Positions 8,007-16,372 of a stretch of 31,165 nucleotides of DNA are shown in pieces (position 1 is the stretch's first letter; every line of letters starts with the position of its first letter). Source of the DNA: WJMB01 sp964581465 (lineage in GTDB: Bacteria; RBG-13-66-14). Under the pieces are notes generated by a model that had not been told where the DNA came from, ran no database searches, and saw nothing but the letters and a program-made list of their open reading frames with translations. The stretch covers positions 1 to 31,165 of the forward strand of contig CAZOOP010000044.1 of assembly GCA_964581465.1 (NCBI GenBank). The letters are read 5' to 3'. The position numbers were made by a program, and so were the translations under genes.

Positions 8007-8710
8007 GGGATCACTTAGCGGCAACGGACCAATGCAATACTGGATTACATTTAGATCAAAGCAGTTAGCTCTTTAATCAGGCGCGCGCATCGAGCGAGAT
8101 GCTTGTGGCGAGTACGTGGATTACCACATTCTGCATACGCCCGTAGCGACGTAACAACAGGCTGAAAACTGCTTGACGACATTGGCCTCGATGACGACGC
8201 TACGATCATAAGTGGTTTAGGGATCATCACAGAAGATGAACAACTAACTCGCAACTCAGCAAAGCCGCTTTGAGAAGCAGCTTTGGTAACTTTCCTCAGC
8301 GAGGCTTCACCCAGCGAAGTCGGATAGCGGTCGAAGCTGCTAGAGCGAGCAATGGAGCGTCGTCAGCAGAGCCCTCACCCACAGCATTATCGAAATCTGA
8401 ATGAAACCAACGGCTTCCGGCTTCCGGCGGGACTCAAGGCAAAACCGGATTCAGTGCCACCAAGTAACGGTATGACAATGACAGCGACTATGAGCTATAA
8501 AACATTCAATGACAATCTATTAGCTGAACGAGCCGGTTCAGATACGAGTGATAATCCCGTAGCTTATAACAAGCATATCTAATCAGCAACCACCATGGTG
8601 AAAAGAATGCGGGCTTAACTTGATTCAGCACGGCCTCGTCTCAGCCGCATTTTCGAAGGGGATCGGAGTTTCTAGTTGGAGTGGGCTGGTCCGGGATCGT
8701 GTGTGATGCC
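8007..8710. mobile_element. MITE 2-related element split by MITE 1 copy D
   Basis: The outer ends are inverted repeats of the family 2 type: GGGATCACTTAGCGG then CAACGGACCA on the left, and on the other strand GGCATCACACACGATCC then CGGACCAG on the right. Exact 8-bp flanks AAACAAAA lie at 7999-8006 and 8711-8718. Removing the nested family 1 element leaves about 357 bases. The interior does not obviously match other family 2 copies, so this may be a separate subfamily sharing the same ends. Confidence 0.68.
8220..8558 (+). mobile_element. MITE family 1, copy D (339 bp)
   Basis: It starts GGGATCATCAC and ends GTGATAATCCC. The flanks GTGGTTTA (8212-8219) and GTAGCTTA (8559-8566) match at six of eight positions, consistent with an old target duplication. 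It lies inside the element at 8007-8710, so it arrived later. Confidence 0.82.
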
Positions 8711-8951
8711 AAACAAAAAACAATGCAGTAAGCTATCCAGCATTAATGATAACCCGTTTGCCATGTACGTTGGGTTTGAATTGCGGGTGTTAATCCGTCA
8801 CGAGTAACAGCTTGATCGCGCGCATACCTCGGCAGTCGACTTGCAGCTTCAAAGCATTACCCGCCCTCGATCGCGCGTGGAGGTGACGCTCCGGAACGAA
8901 ACGCCCCCGGGCTGTGCCGGGCCTCCGTACCCCCTCGGACTTCGAGCGTGA

Positions 8952-9031
8952 GGTTTTGGCACGTTTCTTGCGCCTGGGTGGCGGCCGGGCGCGGCAGGCC
9001 GCGGCGACTCCGCAAGAAACGTGCCAAAACC
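8952..9031. promoter_or_regulatory. Palindrome 1: two convergent consensus sigma-54 promoters
   Basis: A 21-base arm at 8952-8972 is repeated exactly in inverted orientation at 9011-9031, with a 38-base spacer. Each arm contains TTTGGCACGTTTCTTGC, a full match to the sigma-54 -24/-12 consensus TGGCACG-N4-TTGC, with GG and GC ten bases apart. The plus promoter would start near 8983 and the minus one near 9000, so the transcripts would run towards and past each other. It lies downstream of the minus-strand operon ending at 9138. The rest of 8719-9137 shows no gene. There is no T run after either arm, so a terminator is less likely. Confidence 0.65.
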
Positions 9032-9137
9032 GGGCCCGGGCGGGTGGGCCGCGGGCGGCGGGCATCGCAGGCGGGTCCTCGGGCGGCCGTGTAGCCGCTC
9101 CGATAGGGTCGACCTGTTCCGTGGGGATGACCGCCGG

Positions 9138-9827
9138 CTAGAAGTAGTACTTGAGGTGTATGCGCAGCTCGACGCCGTCGCCGTCGTTGCCGTAGCCCTC
9201 GTCGTCGGTTTCGGCGTTGTCGTCGTCGGAGAGCAGGGAGATGGGGGCCATCAGGCGGCCGCCCAGGGCCAGGCTGTCGCTGAAGAACAGCTCGATGCCC
9301 AGTTGGGGCGAGATCCCGGCGGTCCAGGTGTCCCCGGAGATGGTCTCCCAATCCTCCTCGGCGGTGGTGAAGTCGTCGAAGAGGAACTCGTAGGAGGCCA
9401 GGATGCAGAACAGTCCCAGGCCGACGTCGAAGCAGACGTCGCCCTGCTCGAGGTAGGCCAGGGCGTCCAGGCCGAAGCGGTGGAAACTCCCGGTTATCTC
9501 GTCGATGTAGCTGGGCGGGGCGGCCTGGGGTTGGACGGGTATCTGGCTGCCCCACCAGGCCCGCAGGCCGAAGTGCTCGCCGGGATGGAAATCGACCAGA
9601 GCGCCGATGTCCAGGCCGTTGCCCGGGTAGAGGGGTACGGGGACGATGATCGACCACTCGGCGTCGGGGGCGGGCTTGAACTCGATGGGCAGCAGCTCGC
9701 CCACGGAGAGGGAGCCGCCGATCTCGCAGCCCAGGGCGAAGCGGCCGGCGCGGTGGTAATCGGCGGCGCCCGCCGTACCGACTAAGAGCAGCAGCGTCAG
9801 TATAAGTGCCAGGCGGCGGTGCATCAT
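9138..9827 (-). CDS. Outer-membrane beta-barrel-like protein
   Basis: This 229-residue protein begins with a signal peptide (RRLALILTLLLLVGTAGAA). The mature part alternates short hydrophobic stretches with polar turns (for example FALGCEIGGSLSVGE, FHRFGLDALAYLEQGDVCFDVGLGLF, TAGISPQLGIELFFSDSLALGGRLM). It ends LRIHLKYYF, with the terminal Phe used by the BAM machinery to recognise barrels. The length suits an 8-10 strand barrel. I do not recognise a specific family, and no substrate is implied. Two ATGs are adjacent (9827 and 9824); GAGGAG lies just upstream and could serve either. It is the second gene of an operon, 25 bases after the gene ending at 9853. Confidence 0.72.
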   Translation of the reverse strand: MMHRRLALILTLLLLVGTAGAADYHRAGRFALGCEIGGSLSVGELLPIEFKPAPDAEWSIIVPVPLYPGNGLDIGALVDFHPGEHFGLRAWWGSQIPVQPQAAPPSYIDEITGSFHRFGLDALAYLEQGDVCFDVGLGLFCILASYEFLFDDFTTAEEDWETISGDTWTAGISPQLGIELFFSDSLALGGRLMAPISLLSDDDNAETDDEGYGNDGDGVELRIHLKYYF

Positions 9828-9852
9828 TCTCCTCGGTTGACTGGGACGGGCC

Positions 9853-10659
9853 TTACTCGGCGGCGGCCTTGATGGCGCCCCAGCTCGTCTCGACGACGCT
9901 CCAGGGGTCGGGGGAGATGTTCGAGGTGGCCAGGACATAGCGCTTGGAGTAGCTGGTGAAGTCCGGTCCGGCGCCGTCGACGCTCTCGATGGAGGCCACG
10001 CCGCTCTGACCGATGAAGCCGTCGGGGACGATCCAGCCGTAGATCCAGACATCCTTGTCGGTCTGGTCCCAGTTGTCGTCGACCACGGCGTGCTCGCGCA
10101 GCACCAGGCAGGGCCACCAGTCATCGCCCGAGGCGGGAACCTTGACCCGGCCCTCGGCGACGATCTCCTTGTCGTGGCTCTCGTTGACGATCACGTGGAT
10201 GATGGCCACCCAGAAATCATAGGTGAAGTCGTAGTTCCAACTGGTACCCACCGAGAGGGGCAGGTCCCAGAAGTCGATCACCGGATCGTACTCGACCTTG
10301 AACTGGAGGGAGCTCCAGGGCAGGGTGGCGCCGTGCTGGCGGTAAGCGCCGTCCAGGGAGGAGTAGAACCAGACCTCGCCGACGTCGTCCTGGATGATCC
10401 GCTCGGCGTAGTCGGCATCGGGGAAATCACCGCCGTGGGGTGAGGCCGACTTGCTCAGCACGTCGAACTCGGCGTAGTTCGAGCTGGTGATGCCGGAGAA
10501 GTCCCAGGAGTCCTCGCCTGAGTCAAAGCCCTCCCAGGTGCCGTCGGTGAGGTAGTAGAAGTCGCCGGAGATACCGGCGCCGTAGTTGTAGTCGCTCTCG
10601 GTAATGGTCAGCGCCAGGGTGCAGAGGGGTATCAGTAATAGAATCAAGCGTTTGAGCAT
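9853..10659 (-). CDS. Secreted protein of unknown function
   Basis: This 268-residue protein has a clear signal peptide (MLKRLILLLIPLCTLALT). The mature part is acidic and rich in Trp, Tyr and Asp, with blocks such as YYLTDGTWEGFDSGEDSWDF, GEVWFYSSLDGAYRQHGATL and PLSVGTSWNYDFTYDFW. The layout resembles the many secreted proteins that describe a total with phrases like 'VGTSW', often beta-sandwich folds, but I do not recognise a named family. It is first in the operon with the barrel-like protein. GGGAGG precedes the ATG. A strong sigma-70-type promoter lies about 95 bases upstream at 10753-10781, and the sigma-54 palindrome at 10956-11038 could add a second, conditional start. Confidence 0.75.
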   Translation of the reverse strand: MLKRLILLLIPLCTLALTITESDYNYGAGISGDFYYLTDGTWEGFDSGEDSWDFSGITSSNYAEFDVLSKSASPHGGDFPDADYAERIIQDDVGEVWFYSSLDGAYRQHGATLPWSSLQFKVEYDPVIDFWDLPLSVGTSWNYDFTYDFWVAIIHVIVNESHDKEIVAEGRVKVPASGDDWWPCLVLREHAVVDDNWDQTDKDVWIYGWIVPDGFIGQSGVASIESVDGAGPDFTSYSKRYVLATSNISPDPWSVVETSWGAIKAAAE

Positions 10660-10752
10660 CGTCGGCCTCCCGTTCCCGCCCAGCGTCCCGCAGGGTGACG
10701 CCTTTAGTCTGCCAGTATGTTCAACGGTTGATATAGTTCACCTAATAGGGCG

Positions 10753-10781
10753 ATTATAGGGTTTTTTTCCGCTTTGGACAA
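10753..10781 (-). promoter_or_regulatory. Sigma-70-type promoter of the 10659-9138 operon
   Basis: On the minus strand TTGTCC is followed after exactly 17 bases by a perfect TATAAT, inside an AT-rich patch. Transcription would start near 10746 and leave a leader of about 87 bases before the ATG at 10659. Confidence 0.7.
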
Positions 10782-10955
10782 GTGCCCTGGATCACACCGC
10801 GCAGGATGAAACGGTTACGGGCCAGGATGACCGAGCGCTCGTCGCTCTTGACTCATCGGCGAAGGGGTTCTAAGCTGGTTCGTTGACGGGGAGGCCGCCC
10901 CGGCGCCACCTTCGCCCGGCACAGGTATCGCTCCAGGCAACCGAGTAACCCGCGA

Positions 10956-11038
10956 GGCTTTGGCACGTTTCTTGCGGAGTCCCAGGCCGGCTCGGGCGGA
11001 CGGCCGCCCCGCATTGTTGCAAGAAACGTGCCAAAGCC
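10956..11038. promoter_or_regulatory. Palindrome 2: two convergent consensus sigma-54 promoters between divergent genes
   Basis: The 20-base arm at 10956-10975 is repeated exactly inverted at 11019-11038 around a 43-base spacer. The arms contain the same TTTGGCACGTTTCTTGC as palindrome 1. Predicted starts are near 10987 (plus) and 11007 (minus). The plus transcript would reach the radical SAM gene at 11126, and the minus transcript would reach the secreted-protein operon at 10659. Beyond the plus-reading arm it shares CTTGCGGAGTC with palindrome 1 read on the other strand, so the two are copies of one element in opposite orientation. Confidence 0.65.
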
Positions 11039-11125
11039 GGACCCCGGCCGGGCGGTTGGTTAGGTACCGGACGAAGTCGGCGTCGGTGAGTGCGCCTTGT
11101 GGGGGAGGCCCGAGAGGGCACGATT

Positions 11126-12379
11126 ATGACGATGAAGAGCCCCCAGTCCTGGATCAGCGCCGTGGCCGCCGGTCTGGTCGGCCTGGCGGGGCGTCGCTTC
11201 ACGGCCCTGGAGGAGCCGTCGTCGGATGACGATTACCCGGGCTACTCCGGCGGCAAGCGGCCCGCCCTCTACGTCCATCTGCCCTTCTGCCGCCGCCCCT
11301 GCCCCTTCTGCGCCTTCCACCGCTTCGCCTTCGAGGAGTCCGCGGCCCGCGACCACTTCGCCGCTCTGACCCGGGAGATCAAGGAACTGCTCGGGCGCGG
11401 CTTCGTCTTCCCCGAGGTCTACATCGGCGGCGGGACGCCCACGGTGCTTCCCGGGGAGTTGCTCGAGCTGCTGGCCCTGCTGCGCCGTCGGCTGCCCGAG
11501 ACGCGCCTGAGCGTGGAGTCCCACCCCGAGGACCTGACGCCGGGGCTGGTCGACGGCCTGACCGAGCTGGGCGTGGAGCGGCTCTCGGTGGGAGTGCAGA
11601 GCTTCGACGCCGGATTGCTGCGCCTGTTGGGGCGGCCCGAGCCGACACCGCCGGAGCTCAAGCGAATACTCGCCCGCCTGCGGGGGCGCTTCCCCACGCT
11701 GCAACTGGACCTGCTTTACAATCACCCGGCCCAGACCCCGGCGCTGCTGGCCGCCGACATCGAGGTCGCCGACGCGCTGGGCCTGACCCAGGTGACCTTC
11801 AACCCGCTGATGCCGCCCCTGGTGCGCGGCGGCGAGGGCATCGAGCCGCTGCGGCCCGATCCGCGCCGCGGCGACCGGCTCTACGAGGTGATCCTGGAGC
11901 GCGTCGCCGCGAGCGGACGACGACCGAGCACGGTCTGGTGCTTCGTCAGCGAGCCCGGCCTGACCGATGAGTACCTGGTCGCCAACCCCGAGTACCTGGC
12001 CGCGGGCTGCGGAGCCGTGGGCTTTTACGCCTCGCGCTTCTACGCCAACAGCTTCTCGCTCGCCGAGTACTTCCGGCGGGTGGAGCGCGGCGGGGTGGGG
12101 CTGGCCCGACAGCGCAGACTGCGGCCCTGGGAGCGCGAGGCCTACCTGCTGCTGGGCTTCCTTTTCGGAATGGGCGGAACGGCGGAGAGCCTGGAGGCCC
12201 ATCTCGGCGGTCCGCCTTCGCGACGGCTGCGGGCGGCCCTGGCCGCCGCCCGGAGCCTGGGGCTGGTCCGGGGCGCCCGGTTGACCCCCCGGGGGATGCC
12301 CGTGATCAACCGGATGATGCAGCGCTTCTTCGGCGCTTTGACCGTGCTGCGCACCCGCGCCCTGCGCGCGGGCTGGTGA
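11126..12379 (+). CDS. HemW-like radical SAM protein
   Basis: This 417-residue radical SAM protein belongs to the HemN/HemW branch (coproporphyrinogen III oxidase-like). The cluster motif is YVHLPFCRRPCPFC with Cys55, Cys59 and Cys62 (CxxxCxxC), which would hold a [4Fe-4S] cluster. GGGTPT (101-106) and SVGVQSFD (154-161) are standard HemW/HemN signatures. The C-terminal part is short and ends with a winged-helix-like region (LTPRGMPVINRMMQRFF). HemW proteins carry haem and HemN oxidises coproporphyrinogen; HutW/ChuW relatives cleave haem, and the sequence alone does not decide which this is. The ATG at 11126 is chosen because GAGAGGG lies 7 bases upstream; an in-frame start at 11090 lacks a site. 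It may be driven by the sigma-54 palindrome just upstream. Confidence 0.82.
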   Translation: MTMKSPQSWISAVAAGLVGLAGRRFTALEEPSSDDDYPGYSGGKRPALYVHLPFCRRPCPFCAFHRFAFEESAARDHFAALTREIKELLGRGFVFPEVYIGGGTPTVLPGELLELLALLRRRLPETRLSVESHPEDLTPGLVDGLTELGVERLSVGVQSFDAGLLRLLGRPEPTPPELKRILARLRGRFPTLQLDLLYNHPAQTPALLAADIEVADALGLTQVTFNPLMPPLVRGGEGIEPLRPDPRRGDRLYEVILERVAASGRRPSTVWCFVSEPGLTDEYLVANPEYLAAGCGAVGFYASRFYANSFSLAEYFRRVERGGVGLARQRRLRPWEREAYLLLGFLFGMGGTAESLEAHLGGPPSRRLRAALAAARSLGLVRGARLTPRGMPVINRMMQRFFGALTVLRTRALRAGW

Positions 12380-12588
12380 GTTGCAGGGCTCCGACCACCC
12401 CTGAGCGGCTTCCAACCCGATGACATACGTTGGAATATCGGAGGTTTCCCGTAGCATCGGTCAGAGAGACAGCCGCCAACTCGAGGTCGAGAAGCGATCC
12501 AGGAGGGCCTCGGCGACCGTGGATCAAGGGCCGTCGAAGAACCGCACGGCTTCGCTCACACCGCTGTACGCTCGGTGTTAAACACCAA

Positions 12589-12660
12589 GGGATTATCACA
12601 CGTGCTTGAGCAGGCTTTTATCTAGCTAATAGCTTGTTATTTTGTGCTTTATGGCTGCAC
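12589..12660 (-). mobile_element. MITE family 1 end fragment (reverse)
   Basis: GGGATTATCAC is followed by a degraded match to the family 1 end, including CTAGCTAATAG and TGCTTTAT. The remainder of the element is missing. The rest of 12380-12822 contains no gene or other feature that I can support. Confidence 0.6.
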
Positions 12661-12822
12661 AAGTTGAGACTGTCCGTGCGTCGCCAGGTGACACAAAACC
12701 AGACGTACTCAAATAGGACGCTGAGCTTCGGGAAGTCACGACTCTTGACTTAGATCCTGGCTTCCCGGTTATAAAGAGGTTATATGTTTCTACTAGAGGC
12801 TTTATCAGAGATGAAAACTTTT

Positions 12823-13162
12823 GGGATCATCACCAGAAACTGAACCAAGTATCGCAACTTGTGAAAGACGCATTGAGATAAGGCCCTGGTAACCACCCGC
12901 AGCGAGGGGTCAACCAGTGAAGTCCAATAACGCTCAAAGCTGCGGAAGCGAGCAATATAGCTTCTTCAGCAGATCCCTCACTCACAGCCTGGTCGGCTGC
13001 TGATGCAGGACCAACAGCCCAGGGCTTCCGGTGGAACTCAATACAAGGCCGGGTATAGCGCCACAAAACAACGGGATGACAATGGCGGCCAGTGTGAACG
13101 TTAAAGCAATGAATTACAATCTTTCAGCCGGATGAATCGGTTCAGGTGCGAGTGATAATCCC
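12823..13162 (+). mobile_element. MITE family 1, copy E (340 bp)
   Basis: It starts GGGATCATCACCAGAAACTG and ends GAGTGATAATCCC, with the same interior blocks as copy A (GGTAACCACCCGCAG, ACTCACAGCCTGGTCGGC). Flanks AAAACTTTT on the left and ATAACTTTA on the right resemble an aged duplication. Confidence 0.83.
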
Positions 13163-13250
13163 ATAACTTTATTGCTTATCGCTCTAGTGCCCTTCGTAAG
13201 GTATTCTGCAGCATTTCCGTTCTAAATGCCGTGCTTTATTTTTCAACATC

Positions 13251-13274
13251 GGTTCAGTTTCAGGTGATAATCCC
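13251..13274 (+). mobile_element. Solo MITE family 1 right end
   Basis: The 24 bases read GGTTCAGTTTCAGG then TGATAATCCC, a lone right terminal repeat with no matching body. It directly abuts the family 2 element at 13277. Confidence 0.55.
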
Positions 13275-13276
13275 TT

Positions 13277-13611
13277 GGGAGCGTATACCCTATCCGGACC
13301 TGATTGTAATTGTATCCTGTTGATAATATAGGTGATGATCATCGGATACCTGTCACGGAACGGGCAGCTGAAAAGTGGCGGCCAATGTGGGCTTGGACCT
13401 TAGCGATCATAGATATCAGCGAACAATAATATACCCTGCTAGTAGATTGCCGCCAACTCATTGCCGTTAACTCCTAAACGCAGTAATAACAAGCAATAAG
13501 GGCATGAACATGAACGATTGCTCATAAACAGCGTGTCTCCGGGGAGTCAATACCGATCCGGCCGGCCGCTCCCCATCAGCCTGGTTTTGTTTGATCACGT
13601 TCCATGATGCC
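13277..13611 (+). mobile_element. MITE family 2, copy E (335 bp)
   Basis: It starts GGGAGCGTATACCC and ends CACGTTCCATGATGCC, sharing GACCTGATTGTAA and GGTGATGATCATCGGA with copy A. Flanks AATCCCTT (13269-13276) and AATCTCTT (13612-13619) differ at one base. The left flank is the end of a family 1 solo repeat, so this copy inserted next to an older element. Confidence 0.83.
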
Positions 13612-13672
13612 AATCTCTTTTTCTAAAGCCTCTTCAAACAGTGATCAACCGTGAATGAAAGGTGAAGTCACG

Positions 13673-15607
13673 ATGCGCAGACTATCCCTCATGTTATGCC
13701 TTCTCGTTGTCGTCCCCTCCCACTGCGCCGGGGCTGCCCAGCAGTTCACCAACGTCACCATCGCGGCCGGAGTGGCCATGTCCGGCTTGGGCGCCGCCGC
13801 GGCCTTCGGCGACTTCACCGGCGACGGCCTGCCCGACCTGGTGATCAGCCGCAACTCACCCGATTACGCCGTTTTCGTCTACACCAACGACGGCGACGGC
13901 ACCTTCACCAACGTCACCGCGGGCTGCGGCATCAGCGGTTATCTGGGCTCGCTGGCCTGGGCCGACTACGACGGCGACGGCGACCTCGACCTGGCCGGGG
14001 ACTACGGCAACCTCGTCCTCTATTCCAACGACGGCGACGGCACCTTCACCAACGTCACCGCCGCCGCAGGTCTGGCCGGCGTGAGCACCGCCAAGCCCGT
14101 CTTCCTCGACTACGACAACGACGGCGAACTGGACATCCTCGCCGCCGCCGCCGATTGCCGGCTGTTCCACAACGACGGCGGCGGGGTGTTCAGCGAGACC
14201 ACGGTCGCGGCCGGTCTGGGAGCCGCCACGGCGGACTGGTCGGCGGCAGCCTTCGACTACGACGATGACGGCGACACCGATATCTACCTGCCCAACGATC
14301 CCGCAAGCGCCCTGTGGAGCAACGACGGCGACGGCACCTTCAGCGACGTCACCGGCACCGCCGGGGTGGCCAACGCCGGCAGCGACCCCTCCGGGGTGGC
14401 CGTGGGCGACTACGACGGCGACGGCGACCTGGACCTCTACGTGGTCAACATCGGCGAGCTGCCCTTCGATCCCGACTACCACCGTCTCTACGCAAACAAC
14501 GGCGACGGCACCTTCACCGACGTCACCGGCGCCGCCGGAGTGGGTTGCTACGGTGACGGCCGCACCGCCTGGTTCCTCGACTACGACCGCGACGGCCTCC
14601 TCGACCTCTTCGCCGCCAGCCACGTCAGCGACAACGCCATGTACCACAACGACGGCGACGGCGGTTTCACAGATCGGGCCACGGCGCTGAACATCGACCG
14701 CCCCTGGGACAGCTTCGCGGCGACCTGGGCCGACTACGACCTCGACGGCGATCTGGACGCCTACCTGGCCGGCCATTTCGACAACCGGCTGGTGCGCAAC
14801 GACGACGCCCCCGGCAACCACCTGCGGCTGACCCTGGTCGGCGTGAACTCCAACGCCTCGGCCCTGGGCGCCCGGGTGAGAATCACCCTGGACTCCGGCG
14901 AGCGCTGGGAAGAACTCACCGGCGGTGGCGGACTCCAGGGCCGCCGGGAACTGCCCCTGACCATCGGTCTGGGCGGCGACGACAGCGTCGATCTGCGGGT
15001 GCTCTGGCCTTCGGGACTGGTCGAGGACTACCCCGACCTCCCCGCTGGCGCCAACCTGACCGTCACCGAGGGCGACGGCATCGAGTTCGATACCCCGGGC
15101 GTCGAGTTCACCGGCGGCGTAGTCGACGACGGCGCCCTGCTGGAGTGGAGCTCCGCTGACGACGGCGGGGGCGTCGTCGCCTGGGTGCTGGAGCGCGACG
15201 GCGACCGACTGGTCGAGCTGGAAGCCTCCCGCTCCGCCTACCTGGACCGTGACGCCGCCGCCGGTCGAGTCCACCGCTACCTGCTAACCGCCCGGACCGA
15301 CGCGGGTCACGTCCATCGCTACGGCCCCGTCGAGCTGCTCATCCCCGAAGACTCCCCGGCCGACTTCCGGCTCTCGGCTCCCTGGCCCAACCCGGCCGAC
15401 GGCGCCCTGAGCTGCCGCTACGCCCTGCCCGAGGGGGTCGAGGGCGAGCTGGCCCTTTACGACTGCGCCGGTCGCCGACTGAGTTCGCTGCCCCTCACGG
15501 GTCGAGGCGAGATCGAACTGTCGACCGCCGCCATGCCCGCCGGCGTATACCTGCTGCGCCTGAGCGCCCCGGCGCGCTCGATCACCCGCAGGGTACTTGT
15601 GCGCTAG
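13673..15607 (+). CDS. Secreted FG-GAP/VCBS beta-propeller with ASPIC/UnbV domain and C-terminal sorting domain
   Basis: This is a 644-residue exported protein. After the signal peptide (LSLMLCLLVVVPSHCAGA) come seven FG-GAP-type repeats whose loops carry calcium-binding DxDxDGxxD motifs: DFTGDGLPD, DYDGDGDLD, DYDNDGELD, DYDDDGDTD, DYDGDGDLD, DYDRDGLLD and DYDLDGDLD. They are followed by an ASPIC/UnbV domain (from GNHLRLTLVGVNSNASALGA to about LPAGANLTV). The C-terminal 75 residues (WPNPADGALSCRYALPEG, then LYDCAGRR and MPAGVYLLRL) look like a type IX secretion sorting domain, so surface attachment or release is likely. Such proteins usually bind ligands or other surface proteins; the target is unknown. 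ATG 13673 has AGGTGA 8 bases upstream; ATG 13655 is in frame but less well placed. Confidence 0.88.
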   Translation: MRRLSLMLCLLVVVPSHCAGAAQQFTNVTIAAGVAMSGLGAAAAFGDFTGDGLPDLVISRNSPDYAVFVYTNDGDGTFTNVTAGCGISGYLGSLAWADYDGDGDLDLAGDYGNLVLYSNDGDGTFTNVTAAAGLAGVSTAKPVFLDYDNDGELDILAAAADCRLFHNDGGGVFSETTVAAGLGAATADWSAAAFDYDDDGDTDIYLPNDPASALWSNDGDGTFSDVTGTAGVANAGSDPSGVAVGDYDGDGDLDLYVVNIGELPFDPDYHRLYANNGDGTFTDVTGAAGVGCYGDGRTAWFLDYDRDGLLDLFAASHVSDNAMYHNDGDGGFTDRATALNIDRPWDSFAATWADYDLDGDLDAYLAGHFDNRLVRNDDAPGNHLRLTLVGVNSNASALGARVRITLDSGERWEELTGGGGLQGRRELPLTIGLGGDDSVDLRVLWPSGLVEDYPDLPAGANLTVTEGDGIEFDTPGVEFTGGVVDDGALLEWSSADDGGGVVAWVLERDGDRLVELEASRSAYLDRDAAAGRVHRYLLTARTDAGHVHRYGPVELLIPEDSPADFRLSAPWPNPADGALSCRYALPEGVEGELALYDCAGRRLSSLPLTGRGEIELSTAAMPAGVYLLRLSAPARSITRRVLVR

Positions 15608-15800
15608 CGCCCCCGACGTGCTATAATCAAAGCAGTTATCCACCCGGCACCCGGCGCCTGTGAACCAGCACCGCGCTCATCACCGCTCACAACGTCGATA
15701 CGCACCCGATTCATCACCCCTCACTGTTCGACCTTTGACATGCGACCCGCGCCGAGTCCGCGGTCCGTTTTCCCCGCTTGATCCGTTTCGAGGAGGAACG

Positions 15801-16262
15801 ATGCTCCAAGCCTGGCACATCTGGCTGATCGTCGGTTTCCTGTTGGCCCTGGCCGAGATCGTGGTCCCGGGCTTCTTCCTGCTGCCCTTCGGCGTGGCCG
15901 CCGGAATCACCGCGGCGGTTTCCCTGACCGGAATGGGCGTCGTCTGGCAGTTGACCATCTTCGTCCTCGGCGGCGCACTGCTGGTCTTCCTGGCCCGACG
16001 CTTCTTCGTCCGCTCCGATCGCAGCTCCGGCGAGGGCGAGGCCAAGACCAACATCGAGGCCCTGGTGGGCAAAAGCGCCGTGGTCACCCAGCCCGTGGCC
16101 TTCGAGCGCCGCGGCTACGTCAAGGTCGGCGGCGAGGAGTGGGGCGCCGTCTACCCCCACGACGACGACACCGTGCTCGAGGTCGGCACGCGGGTGAGGC
16201 TCAAAGACCTGGACGGCATCAAGTTCATCATCGAGCCCATACCCAAAGAAAAACAGGAGTAG
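15801..16262 (+). CDS. NfeD-like membrane protein
   Basis: This 153-residue protein has the short NfeD layout. Two or three N-terminal membrane segments (IWLIVGFLLALAEIVVPGFFLL, the region around GVAAGITAAVSL, and LTIFVLGGALLVFLA) are followed by a cytoplasmic OB-fold domain (EALVGKSAVVTQPVAF to VRLKDLDGIKFIIEPI). The AEIVVPGFF signature is characteristic. NfeD proteins work with SPFH/stomatin partners in the membrane, and the partner gene starts 110 bases downstream, so the two are very probably an operon. The short form here lacks the ClpP-class serine protease domain found in long NfeD. AGGAGG lies 4 bases before the ATG. The long 5' extension of the frame from 15660 is not needed. Confidence 0.9.
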   Translation: MLQAWHIWLIVGFLLALAEIVVPGFFLLPFGVAAGITAAVSLTGMGVVWQLTIFVLGGALLVFLARRFFVRSDRSSGEGEAKTNIEALVGKSAVVTQPVAFERRGYVKVGGEEWGAVYPHDDDTVLEVGTRVRLKDLDGIKFIIEPIPKEKQE

Positions 16263-16372
16263 ACTACCCCGTCCCGGGAGGTCCATCCTCCGGCACCGAC
16301 GAGGAGCCCGCCGCCCCGGGCGGCCGATTAACCGAGCAATCCAGAAACCAATCCCAGATTCGGAGGTGCGAC

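Noticed and set aside
8952..9031. Palindrome as an ordinary rho-independent terminator
   Set aside because: The loop is 38 bases and no T run follows either arm, while both arms match a promoter consensus exactly.
15660..15800. Upstream extension of the NfeD frame
   Set aside because: The ATG at 15801 has a perfect AGGAGG and begins directly with the membrane segment; the extension has no family match.
16139..16372. Upstream extension of the slipin frame
   Set aside because: It overlaps the NfeD gene in another frame; the TTG at 16373 has GGAGG at good spacing.
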